Source: Symsagittifera roscoffensis (taxonomy: Eukaryota > Xenacoelomorpha > Acoela > Convolutidae). Taken from it: a DNA stretch of 64,000 bases. Within the stretch, counting starts at the first letter, position 1. Each line of letters begins with the position of its first letter. Of this stretch, positions 36,501-48,500 are shown in pieces. The notes under the pieces are model-generated. The model searched no databases. It worked only from the letters and a program-made list of their open reading frames with translations, and had not been told where the DNA came from. The position numbers were made by a program, and so were the translations under genes. The stretch spans positions 13,872,517 to 13,936,516 of the forward strand of contig NC_087066.1 of NCBI RefSeq assembly GCF_963678635.1, given 5' to 3'.

Positions 36501-39500
36501 CAACCTGGTCTATCGATTAAACCCTTAATCCCAAATCTGGATGGGTAGTTTTTGAAGAAATCGAAAAAGTTTGAAAAAATGGCCTAAAAACCGAAAAATT
36601 GACTATTCCTAAGTGTATAGCTCTTCCCCTAGACAAATTAGGGACGAGCCGTTTGTGTAGGGGGGGGGGTTCCTACAACCTGGTCTATCGATTAAACCCT
36701 TAATCCGAAATCTGGACGGGTAGTTTTTGAGGAAATCGGAAAGATTTGAAAAAAGGCCAAAAAAGTCAAAAAAGTGACTTTTCCTAAGTCTATAGCTCTT
36801 CCCCTAGGCAAGTTAAGGACCAGCCGCTTGTGCGGGGGAATTTCCTACAACCTGGTCTATCGATTAAACCCTTAATTCCAAATCTGGATGGGTAGTTTTT
36901 GAGGAAATCGATAATTTCCGAAAAAATAGGCAAAAAAATCAAAAAAGTGACTTTTCCTAAGTCTATAGCTCTTCCCCTAAGCAAATTAGGGACCAGCCGC
37001 TTGTGCATGGGGGTTTCCTACAACCTGGTCTATCGATTAAACCCTTAATCCCAAATCTGGACGGGTAGTTTTTGAGGAAATCGAAAATTTCCGAAAAAAT
37101 GGGCAAAAAGTGAAAAAAGTACCGAGTTGTGAAGCTTTTCTAAGACCGTAGGGGGCGGGGTAGGGTAAAAATTGCCCTAAATTTCATGCAAGCAGGTAGG
37201 TGAAACGCTACTGAATCTATTGGTACCACTTTTATGAGAATCTGACGGGTAGTTTTTTGGGAAAGCGAATTTTTCGAAAAAGCCTCTCAAAAAAAAAAAA
37301 AAAAAAAAAAAAAAAACCAGATCTCATCTGGAAAAAAAAAAACGTTTTCATAATACCTGTTTAATACATCAAACAGGAATTTTGTAAAACAAGTTACCAT
37401 GACAAAACTAAATTCCGATTGGATAACGCTTCCCGACGTATTATAGGGCGTAGTTGACATTCGTGGCCAGTCAATAAGCAGAATGGGTCCAAGATCAGAG
37501 CAACTTAAGCCAAAAATACCAACGAACATTTTATGCATAATTTGAGTATTTTAATCAAGAATTTTTTTTAAATAATAAAAAACTTAGTCCATTCATGCAT
37601 AATTTATAGGCTTTCTTGGTATTTTTTGACGATTCTAATAATTGTTTTATCAATTAGCCCGTATAAACCAATATAGGTCAATATTTTTCTGTTTTGCTGC
37701 TCTTGGACCCATTCTGCACTTGGACCATTCTGCTTATTGCTCCGCCTCCGTTGACATTATATCACGCTGTAATCCAATCTCAAGCACGCGTGCTCTAGCA
37801 AGCGAATAACTTGATTATAGAAACCAGAAAACTAAAAAAAAACATCAGATTGTTGTTCTGAAAGAAATTAATTAAAATTTCAGAAAACAATTTTTCTTTT
37901 TACTTTTTGATTTTTTTTCTAATAATTAGTGTTGAATGAATCTGTTTTGCATTTTCAATTACAACTTCAAATTTACTTGATGTGAACTATCTCGTGAGCA
38001 AGTTATACACAGAGGCGAAGCTGAGCTTCGCACCCTTTGCGCAACAAAAAAAAAGAAAGCTGCTAAGTCGGAAAAAAATCAAAAACGTTGAAAAAACTAG
38101 ATTTATCAAGATGAATAAGGCTAGTTTTGAAAAAAAAATGCCATACAATAAAATGTGAAATTAACATCGGAACAAAAAAACAAAAGAAGCAGTAACAAAG
38201 CCAAAAATACCTAGGCAGAAACCTTCGAGGACGAAAAAAATCAACAAGACTTAAGACTTGTGAAAAGTTATTAAGTCCCCTTCGCGCCCTCACAACACAC
38301 ACATTCATTAAATTTTTTTGCTCGTCATGTGAACTTGAGGCCACTAAGCCGATATAATATAGGTCGAAACCTATTACGCCGGAAAAAGAAAATAAAAAAA
38401 AGCCGAAAAATTCTAATAAAAAAGCCCCTCAAAACACACACGGACATAGTTTTTTTCACTCGTCAGAAGACGCAATATGACACAATAAGCCGATTTAATA
38501 TCAGTCGAAACCTATCAACGGAAAAAAAGGAAAGGAAAAAAAACAAACAGAAATTGTTGTCATGAAAAACTATAATTTCTGTTAAGTTATTTCAAGACTT
38601 GTGCAATCTAGAAGAGCGCATAGAAATTACGTTTTGAAACAACTCAAAAATAGGACACTTACCCGATAAATTATTAACCTAAACCATTTGGGCAGAATAG
38701 TTTTTTAGAAGCGATTGAAAAAATATTACAAACAGCAGAAAAAATCAACTACACTAAAAACAAACAACTACAATATAACTTGCGTACAACAAAAAAAAAA
38801 CAATTCTACGATGTGGCAGATAAGCCGACAAAACTTAAGCAGACAAAATTTTTCAAATGGAATATTCGCCGTTTGAAAACAAAACCGGTGGTATTTGTAA
38901 CTTCCAGACCAAGAGCGCCAAAGAAATTTGAATTTATTATGAACTGAATCTAAACATACCATTTCTGATTTTGGCCATTCTGTGAACAAAGTTATTAACG
39001 GAAAAAATCTATACTCGATTGGAATACCCTTTCCCATCGCAAGGGTATAAATTTTAATTTCGAGGCGCTTTCATTTATTATTTGAATAACGTCTAATCAG
39101 GTTTACTTCAAACTTTGGCTATATGATTTCATTATTCAACTGAATGTGATCAGGCATTAAAAAGTGCCTGTAAAAAACTGCCCGGGGCTTCATACGTTTA
39201 AAAAACGTTCAAAGTACTTCAAGAGTAGACACGATACAGGAAATGACAGAAACAATCAGATCTAGTAAATTAAAACAAAAATTGCTTATTGTGCAAGAAA
39301 AATCCGGCATGAGGCACCTAAGCCGACATGCAATCCAAAAAGAAAAAACAAGTTGGTGAAAATTGTTCGGATCATGAAAAAACCATGCTGTGGCAGCTGC
39401 TCCGACGGAAAATGAGCAGATAAACGATGAGTCGATTTTTAATTTTTCAAGCCAAAAATTTTGACTTAGCAAAGCATCCTGCTCAGATTCAAACCCTGAA

Positions 39501-42500
39501 CATTTGTCGTGCTACTCATGTATGTTACCTCTCCGCCAAATGTGCAGACTAAGATGCTGAATTTGAATTTATACACAGAGGCAAAGCTTCGCTTACCAAA
39601 CACTAGCAAACATATGACAAAAAGAAGCTCTATAAAGCGCAATAAGAAAAATTAGAAAAAACCTCGAACTAGTAGAAACTCGACTACATCTCGGGTTCCA
39701 ACCTGTGACCTAGAGATTATGAGTCTCAGAAACTAACCACTAAGCCACGGACGCTTAATTCGAACCTAACACTAGCCGCCCATTAATCAAACAACAGATG
39801 GATGCTATGCAATTTCCAACGCTACAGTGAAACTTCCAAATAAGTTAAAACTTTAATTTGCGAGTTAGGCTAGTAAAAAAAGGTTCGTAATAATACACTA
39901 TCGTAAATCAAGCTATCAAATGATTCAAAGTAGAAAAGCCCTAGGGACGGATTTAGGGGGGGGGCGCCTTTCTCTCAGGGATTCGACCCCCTCACCAACC
40001 AAAGGGTCACCAATTGATATTATTTTATGACATCCATAGTAGGCCGAACAACCCTAAAATTTTTCTTAAGACGCCTTGGGCGCCACTATGTAAAACTTTA
40101 AAGTGGAGCAGCGCTCCAAAAACACGCAACTTTTAGGTCAAAATGAAGGACGACTAAAAAAAGGTCGACACAAAAAAGGTCGACAAGTTTTAGAAAATCC
40201 GCCACCCTTGAGAAAATCCTAGATCCGCCCCTGACAAGTCTTTAAAATAAAAACAACATCTATCTTTCGATTTGAAATAACTTGCAAATCGCCAAGCGTA
40301 AAAACTCACATTAGAATAATTCCGTCGTGAACCCGTTGAAACAGCTGTTCAGATGATGCATCAATTGGTAAATATTTGGGCTGTGATAAAATTGGGTCGT
40401 CTTTGAAGCTCTGATTGATCCACTCTGCGAACGCTCGCTTCTCGGGCTCAGCATAACTGTGCACTGCTCCATCTTTGCCCTGGTTTTGGACTAATTGTGA
40501 TTTTTTCTCTAATGCTTGACTCAATTTTCTTGTCTTGTCTTTGCCAGTTTCCATTTGATGTTTGGCAAATAACTTAAACAAACTATGCATGAAAATATTT
40601 CTCTTCTTAAAACTATGAATACAATAGTTAATTTTTGGCTTACCGTCAAAAACTCTTCCATTTCAATTGTGCCATTTTTATTTTTGTCTAATGCCTGGAT
40701 GTACTCCCGACACTTATAGGCCGGAATATCCTCTCCTAATGACTTGAAAAGTTCTCTGACTTCAGTACTAGTGACAGAACCATTTCCATCAGTATCGAGC
40801 TAAAACATTTTCATGTTTTTAAACACAGCCAACTGAAAGTTGGAAATAAACGCAAAAAAAATTTCGAATATATATAAAGATGGCCTTAAAGCTCTTTGAA
40901 TTTCTAGAACAATTTATGATTAACACTTTTTTGATAAAATTAACTCAATTTGATAAAACTAGATCAATAATTAACTTTTTTTTATTTCGCTGGGAAATCT
41001 TAATATTAAATTTCACTTTCGAAACAAGAAATCGAACACGTTTTTTGCTGCCTTTACACTTTTGCAGTTCGATAGTGGAGTTTGCCTTATTCTTAACAAA
41101 AGGAATTAACTCAACTAAAAAAGAAATCAAAAATCAAACCGCGAAAAAGTAAATTGACCCCGAACATATTATAACTTATCCTGAAATACACAGAGGCAAA
41201 GCCACACAAGCGAGGAAAATGCAAAAAAGCTCTTAACAGAAAAAAAACAAAGTGGAGTTTGCCTTATTCTTAAAAGGAAAATAAAAAAACAATTTAGTGA
41301 GACTAGGAGTATCACGTTCTCACATCTGCTCCACGGCCGCTTGTAATCTTACTAACACTAACCGGTAAAAAAGCAGCTACAGTTTCTATCAAACTGCAAT
41401 GCTATGCAGCAACAATTCGACCAAAAAAAAACTATTTCAATGTTCCGGATTTAAATCTCCGGCCTGTTAATTAGCAGTTTCACAACCTCTCATCTGCGCC
41501 ACGCTTGCTTGGAAGTAAACTAGTGGCCCAGCTAATGAGTATACACATTTTTTAATATTTTCATCAAATTTTGCACTGATACGGAAATGCTCTCTACTAC
41601 GGATACAGGTCTCTACTAAACCCCGGAAAAATGCTTTCATGGCGGGAAGACATCCACGCCCTGATTTTTGGATTGAACTCTTATTATCAGACTTAGCTAG
41701 TAGTGTTCAAGAAAAGTGATAAAATTTCCAAAAGAAACTAAGTTTCAAATGGAATTTTCCGAATTTTCCACCATATCAGATGTTCTACAAAAAATAGGAT
41801 AAAATAAATTGCGCAATAAAAATCTAGGCATCATGTTAGTTTGAGTGATTTATCAACCTTAGAATCAGCAGGTTGGTTTTAGAACAAGAAAGAACAGGCA
41901 AAAAATCAAAAATGGGAAATTTTCTAGGACCATATTTTTTTCAAAACGCAGGGCATAGCCGCTTACACCGGCAATAATCGCATAACTGATTGTTTTTCTT
42001 TCGGTTAAACTCTTAGTCTCCGATTTAACAGTAGTTTTTGAGAAAAATTTTAAAAATTAACAAAATGTCAAAAAATGGGCTTGTTTGATGCTATAACTTT
42101 TTTTCTACTAAATTAACCATCGTCTCAGATTTGTGCACTTGATGTTTGAAAAAATAGATCAAGAATCCTCCTACTGAAACTTTCGAAGGCCGTAGAATGT
42201 GGCGTAAAATGAAAAGAGACTAGCGAAATATGTAGGAACAAAGAAAGGCAGCCGATTTTTCAATTGGTACCTTTTTTGAAAATTTTGAAAAATAGTAGTA
42301 GTTATTGAGAAAAAAATTTCTGCGAAAAGTACCGAAATTTTCCAAAGCGTTGCAAAAAAAGCAACAAAAACAACAAAATCTATACATTTTCATTTATCTG
42401 CTTTTTTTTTAAAACAGGACCTAACACTAGCCAAAAATAAAACAGCAACACATGCTGGTGCTTAATCAGTCCTAAACATGATTAAATTGAATTATACCAA

Positions 42501-45500
42501 AAGTGCCACCAGATGAGCACATTTATTTGCGACTTAAGTTAGAAAAATAAATTCATAATAATAAAACACTTGTAAAAAAATATACGGATCACCATTAAGA
42601 AACCATGAACTACGATATCCTACGTAACTCTTTTCTATGAACGACAATCAAAATAAACAGGGACACGAAACAGGGCCTTCTTGAACCTTATTAATTTTTT
42701 TTAAATCTGATGTTATTGTTCCGAACATTTGAAAAACGCGGAGGAACATTCTATTCAAGTGTTTCAGTGTTTTTCTTTTTGTTTTCCATGCAAAATCAGG
42801 TATCACAAATATTCATTGGAATAAGTCAAGTAATATATCATATAAAAACCGTTTCAGTCGTGATTCGAATGACGTCAGTAAATTTCAAAAACATTTTCTC
42901 AGAGTCGAGAAAAAACGGTTTAAAATTTTTGGTCCAACTTCTAGCTAATAAGGTCAGCGTGCAGTCTTACAACCCTATTCAAGCCATGAAAACTTAGTTT
43001 CACTTAAGCAAAATAGTTGTTGGGTTTTAGCGCCATTTTGAGAATCAAAACAAAAAAAATTCTGCAAAAAATTTGTGAAATTAAAAAAAATTAACAATTT
43101 TTTCTAGTTTTTTTTTCTACAAGGGTTTACCAATCGTCTTCTTCGACTATGACTGTCGAATATGACTAAAATTTATTTTTTCGTTCAGATCTTTTTACAC
43201 CGCACAGAAAAAAACGACACCAATTGGAAAAAAAAGTATTCTTGTTAAGACTATGGTCGGGACATTCTGTGCTATTGGCACATTAACTGGCTATCATTGT
43301 GTTATTTTGCCAATGTATGATTAATGTTACTAACAAGAAAAAATGGGCTCACAAAGATCTTTAAAAATTTTGGCTAATTGGTGGGTACTAGTTTACTTGT
43401 CCCGTGAAGAAACTAATTTATATGATTGGCCCGTCTATTTCTTAAGAACAAAAGCCAGCATCGGTTTCCAACCTGCGCCTTGAAATTGGTAGCCGCATTC
43501 GTTCCCACTAGAGTAACTAAATTTCATTTCTTTTTAAAATTAGTTCCCACCAGAGTAACTAAGTTTCATTTCTTTTTAAAATAGATTCTAACTGCTACCT
43601 GTGAGAATGAAACATACTGTACACATTCTCTCGCAAAATGTTTTTTATTAGAGACCACAGCGTTTTTGAGGGCCATAACAAGAAACCAGTACCAATTGGT
43701 GATATATTTTAGTATTTCGTAGTATTTGATATTCGCAGGTTGATCATGAAGTTACAAGGTATTTCGCCGCTTAATCTCGTTTTTTTTCACATCTGAAGCT
43801 ATTGTTTCCAAATAAAATGATTTTTTTTATCTCAACTTTACACAAAGAGTAGCCCGGCTTCTGACCACGATTACTCAAATTTGCTTTTTTTTCAAATGTG
43901 TGCCGTATTTTGTTTGCTGTGATGAAAAGAGATTTCAAAAACTTAGAACCATAGTAAATCGACTACAGTTGTCCACAAAATAAAAAACCACCCAAAAAAT
44001 TTAAAACGTACAAAATTTTTGAATTATTTAAAAACTTTCTATTGCCAAGGAAGCGCTAACTGAAGCTGCAAAAACTTTCTTTACTGGAGTTAAACTAAAT
44101 TTTATCAGCTGGATTAAAAGCATTTCTTATTATAATACCAAGTTTCCCGCTTTACTCGCACGAAACTTGACTAAAAGTAAAAACTTCACACAGGTTTTTC
44201 TCAACGCAAGTTTTTAAATATAATTCGAACCACGAGTGTGGATCGAGTGCTTAAATATCACTCGACCCACTCTGACAATTGTCTGTGCTACCTATTTTTG
44301 AGACAAACAAACATTAAAACACACCCGAAGACAAAGTTCCTCCCAATTTCAGTGGCCGGAACAAAAAATATACTCATTAGCAACTGAAAACAAAACATAG
44401 CCAACTAACAGTTGGAAGAGTAAAGAACGCATGGAAACTAAAAAAAAAACATTTGTTTTTTCAAAAACTTTGAAGTTTTGAATTTCGAAGCTTTTTGAAT
44501 TTGAGCTCTTTGAATTTTATGATAGACAGTTTTTAAAATTAACCCAATTTGAGAAAACTGGATCAATAGGTAAAACTTTTATTTCGCTGAGAAATCTAAT
44601 AACTAATTTCCATTTTCGAAATTAGAAATCGATCACGTTTTTCGTGACCTTCATAATTTTGCTGTTCGATAGAGGAGGTTGCCTTCCTTTTAACAATAGA
44701 AATGCACTGAACTTGAACAGAAATCACAAGTCAAACCGCGAAAATCAAAATTGAGCGTGAACAAATTCTATGACTTTTTCTGAGAAAAAATTTAAAAAAT
44801 CAGCAAGGCCTATACAAGACTATGCAAAACCAAATCGGAGTGATGGTTCGAACTCCAAACCTATAGAAAGAAGGCTTAAGCAATGGCATAAGGGCGAACT
44901 GGACGAAATTTTTAACGAGGGAAAAGCGCTGCAAATGCGCTTGGCAAAGAGTAAGAAAAAGAAAGTAGAAACTGAAGCACAGCAATTTAATAAAATAATG
45001 AGCACCGGAAAAATATCGAGTGCTATTGCTAAATTAACTGATACCTCCAAGGGACTTCTCTAGGTCAAACTGTTGAGCAAATCCTCATCGAGAAACACCC
45101 TTTCCCGGAGCCAGTAAACAGCAACTATATAACATCATGCTCCGAAGATACAATCCCTTTCCACTCATCCACATTCGACCAAATAAACGCTCAGAAAATT
45201 AGCATGGCTGCCATGACAACACATGGTTCTCATGGACCCTCAGGTCTGAATGCAAATGAGTGGAGACGCACTCTAACGCACTTTGGTCTACAGTCAGTTG
45301 AAATATCAAAGACACTAGCCAAAATCGCACAGAAAATATCGACAGAAATACTATAAGTCATGAGCTTCTTGAACCATATAATGCCTGTCGACTGATTCCT
45401 TTTGAAAAAAACCCAGGAATTAGCCCAATTGGCATAGGCGAAGTCATCCGCAGAATAATAGGTAGAAATATCACAAAACGCTTAAATAGCGAATTTATGG

Positions 45501-48500
45501 TACTCGGATGGAATTACCAACTATGCCTTGGCCAAAAATGTGGCATGGAATATACAATTCATACGCTTAGGAAGCAATACGAGAAAACATACTCCGATGC
45601 AATATTACTGATAGACGCGGAAAATGCATTTAACTCGGAACTAGGCAAATATATGCCCTTCTATACAGAACTCATACTCTAATCCATCCAAACTCTTCGT
45701 AAATACAAAAGTTATCCTATCTAGAGAAGGAACCACACAAGGAGACCCATTAGCAATGGCAATGTACGGGCTAGCACTTTACCCTTAATAAAACTAGTCA
45801 ACAATAACAGAAATGGTATGCAGACGATGGGAACGCAGTCGGAAATTTGAAAAGCCTGCGAAGAGTTCTTAAAACATTTTCAAACACGGAAAATATTTTG
45901 GATATCATGTAAAGGCATCGAAATGACAGCTCATTGTAAAAGATGAAAAATTTAATAAAGCGTTAAAAATATTTCAAAATACCGAAATTGAAATGAAGAA
46001 AGGGGCCAGAGTACTTAGTTCTGTCATAGGATCCGAGACTGAATGTAGAACTTTCTTAGAAACTAAGTTAGAACCTAATAAAACACTGCAAAAACTTGGC
46101 AAGATCGCGAAAACATCACGACAAAACGTGTAGTCCTGTTACACCAAAGGGGTACAAGCAAAAATATCGTTTTTTAGCTAGAACTACCCCCAATAACACA
46201 GAGAACATGCAGTAATGCGAGAAGATACTGCAAAAAATGTCATTCCAAATTTAATTGGTAAAGATTATATCAGACATCAATTTAGAAACTTCGCTTCTTT
46301 GCCACTGAAAATGGGTGGTCTAAATATCAAGCTACCTTCTGACTATGAGAATTTTCTAGAATGGTCAAATAAAACATCGTCAGTCCTAGACACATGCGAC
46401 CCATTAACAGCTATATCTGAGCAAGAAAAAACCTATACAAAAATTAAAACACTTAAAGGCGAAAGAACAAACCAAAAGAGAACTAAAATTTTGAACAACT
46501 TGAGTGACAATGGAAAATAAGCACTTGAGCTGGCCTCCGACAAAAGAGCCTCAAACTGGTTAAATGCACTGCCACTTAGCAGATATAAATTTACCTGAAT
46601 AAATCCGAATTCCGGGATGGAATTTATCTGGATTTGCAGTAGATTTAAATTAGTTGGAAGTCAGCTTCTATGCAAATTGTCTTATTTTTCAAACATTTAC
46701 CTGGTACAAAATTGTTAATGAAAGAAATAAGCAATAATAAAGATAAAACCTATGACAGACATATACAAAACAAACAACAAATGTGGGATGAATCATTGAG
46801 GATTGAAAAGAGAGGGGGAATGCGCTAACAGCAAAGGAACAATGAAGCACCAGAATTGGGAATGCAAAAAACGTAATAAACTGCACAAGACTAGATGGCC
46901 CGGCTGACAATCATAGTGGCGTTTCCTCTCATGAGGCACACTGAGAGGCTCTGGAGAAGGCGAATTGGGGCAACACGAGCGTTACGTGAACCAGAACGTC
47001 TGGCATCAGCGAGGATAGCAACTGACTTGAGGGTTTTGATAGCTAAAGCGGACCAACCCCCGAGCGTTTCGACTGCTAACGGGAAAAAACTGATTCCTTG
47101 TTCCTCACAGTTTTTCTCGTGTTTCGAAAATTTGCGGTCCTCAGCAACTTCCAGGGACGCCCCGGGGGTCTCCGCCGCACGAGAGAGAAGAGATAACTGC
47201 AGCGGGGATGTCACGGTGACGTCGAAAGCAGCTGGGCGACCAGCGCTCCAAGTAGGGATAAAAATATCGCCGGGTTTGGACCGTTCTCCAGGGATGAGGT
47301 TCCGTTGCTCCTTGATGGGGGCTAAAGAGGCAGCCGAGGTAGCATTGAAAATAATGTCCCGTAGTCTGTCGTGACGGGAGATCCGGCCACCACTCCCCCT
47401 ACAAGCGACAGCGTGGTCCCCGAGGACGTCCAGAATGCCAGACGGACACGCGGGGCACCTACGAGCAGACGCGAACACAGGAAGACCAAGGCGGTATCTG
47501 ACAGCAGCTTGGAACTCAGCAGGTAGCAGGTGCAGGCCAAGACCTTTAATGGGGACTGCGGTAAGCCAAGCGCCGGCGTAAGGCAGAGAGAGCGACTGAA
47601 GACGAGCTTGCTCGCGGGAATCGTGAAGAGACGAGAAGAACGCGTTGTGGGTGGCCTTAATTTATCTCAAATATGGATAAGAGCCAACCAACATTCCACT
47701 CACATGTGGTCAATCTTTCGACCTTACCCACGCCCTTCACTGTGCAAAGGGTGGATACACCCACATGATGCATAACGAAATCAGAGATACCTTTGCCAAC
47801 CTCATGAGCGAGGTTTGCTTTGATGTTGAAATCGAGCCGAAACTTCAGTCGTTGCAAGGCGATAGCTTTGTCAACAATTCAACCACAACTGATGAAGACG
47901 TTCGACTAGATGTAAAAGCAAACGGATTATGAAAACACATTCAATTACTGAAAAAATTAACAATGATGACAGATAAACAAATAATGTTTGATACATGAAA
48001 AAATTTTTAAAATCCAAAATATATAATTACCGGATACACAACAAACACCGAATACAAAACAAACAACAAATGTGGGATGAACCATTGAGGATTGAAAAGA
48101 GAGGGGGAATGCACTAACAGCAAAGGAGCTAGGAGCACCAGAATTGGGAAGGCAAAAACTTAATAAACTGCACAAGACTAGATGGCCCGACTGACAATCA
48201 TAGTGGCGTTTCCTCTCATGAGGCACACTGAGAGGCTCTGGAGAAGGCGAACTGGGGCAACACGAGCGTCACGTGAACCAGAACGTCTGGCATCAGCGAG
48301 GATAGCAACTGACTTGAGGGTTTTGATAGCTAAAGCGGACCAACCCCCGAGCGTTTCGACTGCTAACGGGAAAAAACTGATTCCTTGTTCCTCACAGTTT
48401 TTCTCGTGTTTCGAAACGGATTATGGGGCTCAAGATTTAGCCGAACCTTCTTTGATGTCAAAGTCTTCAACCCGCACGCAAAAACTTCACGAAGACTACT

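Larger units (their letters stand above)
34744..40309 (-). other. Plastin intron 3: minisatellites and dispersed repeats
   Basis: A 5.6-kb intron. It holds a ~153-bp tandem duplication (35,875-36,179), a ~174-bp minisatellite (36,425-37,135), a poly(A) run (37,286-37,316), several GCGAAGC / GCTTCGC palindromic motifs (35,110; 38,010; 39,575), two tRNA-like segments (39,480-39,550 and 39,660-39,755) and a MITE-like copy. No coding gene is visible. Confidence 0.7.

Noticed and set aside
36425-37135. CRISPR-like array
   Set aside because: The unit is a ~174-bp tandem minisatellite with no unique spacers, in a eukaryotic intron.
44770-45063. 97-codon plus-strand ORF as a host gene
   Set aside because: Its downstream continuation is the decayed LINE reverse transcriptase, so it is the N-terminal remnant of that element.
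46895-47374. Plus-strand 159-codon ORF
   Set aside because: Antisense to the LINE C-terminal fragment, whose minus-strand reading has clear family motifs.
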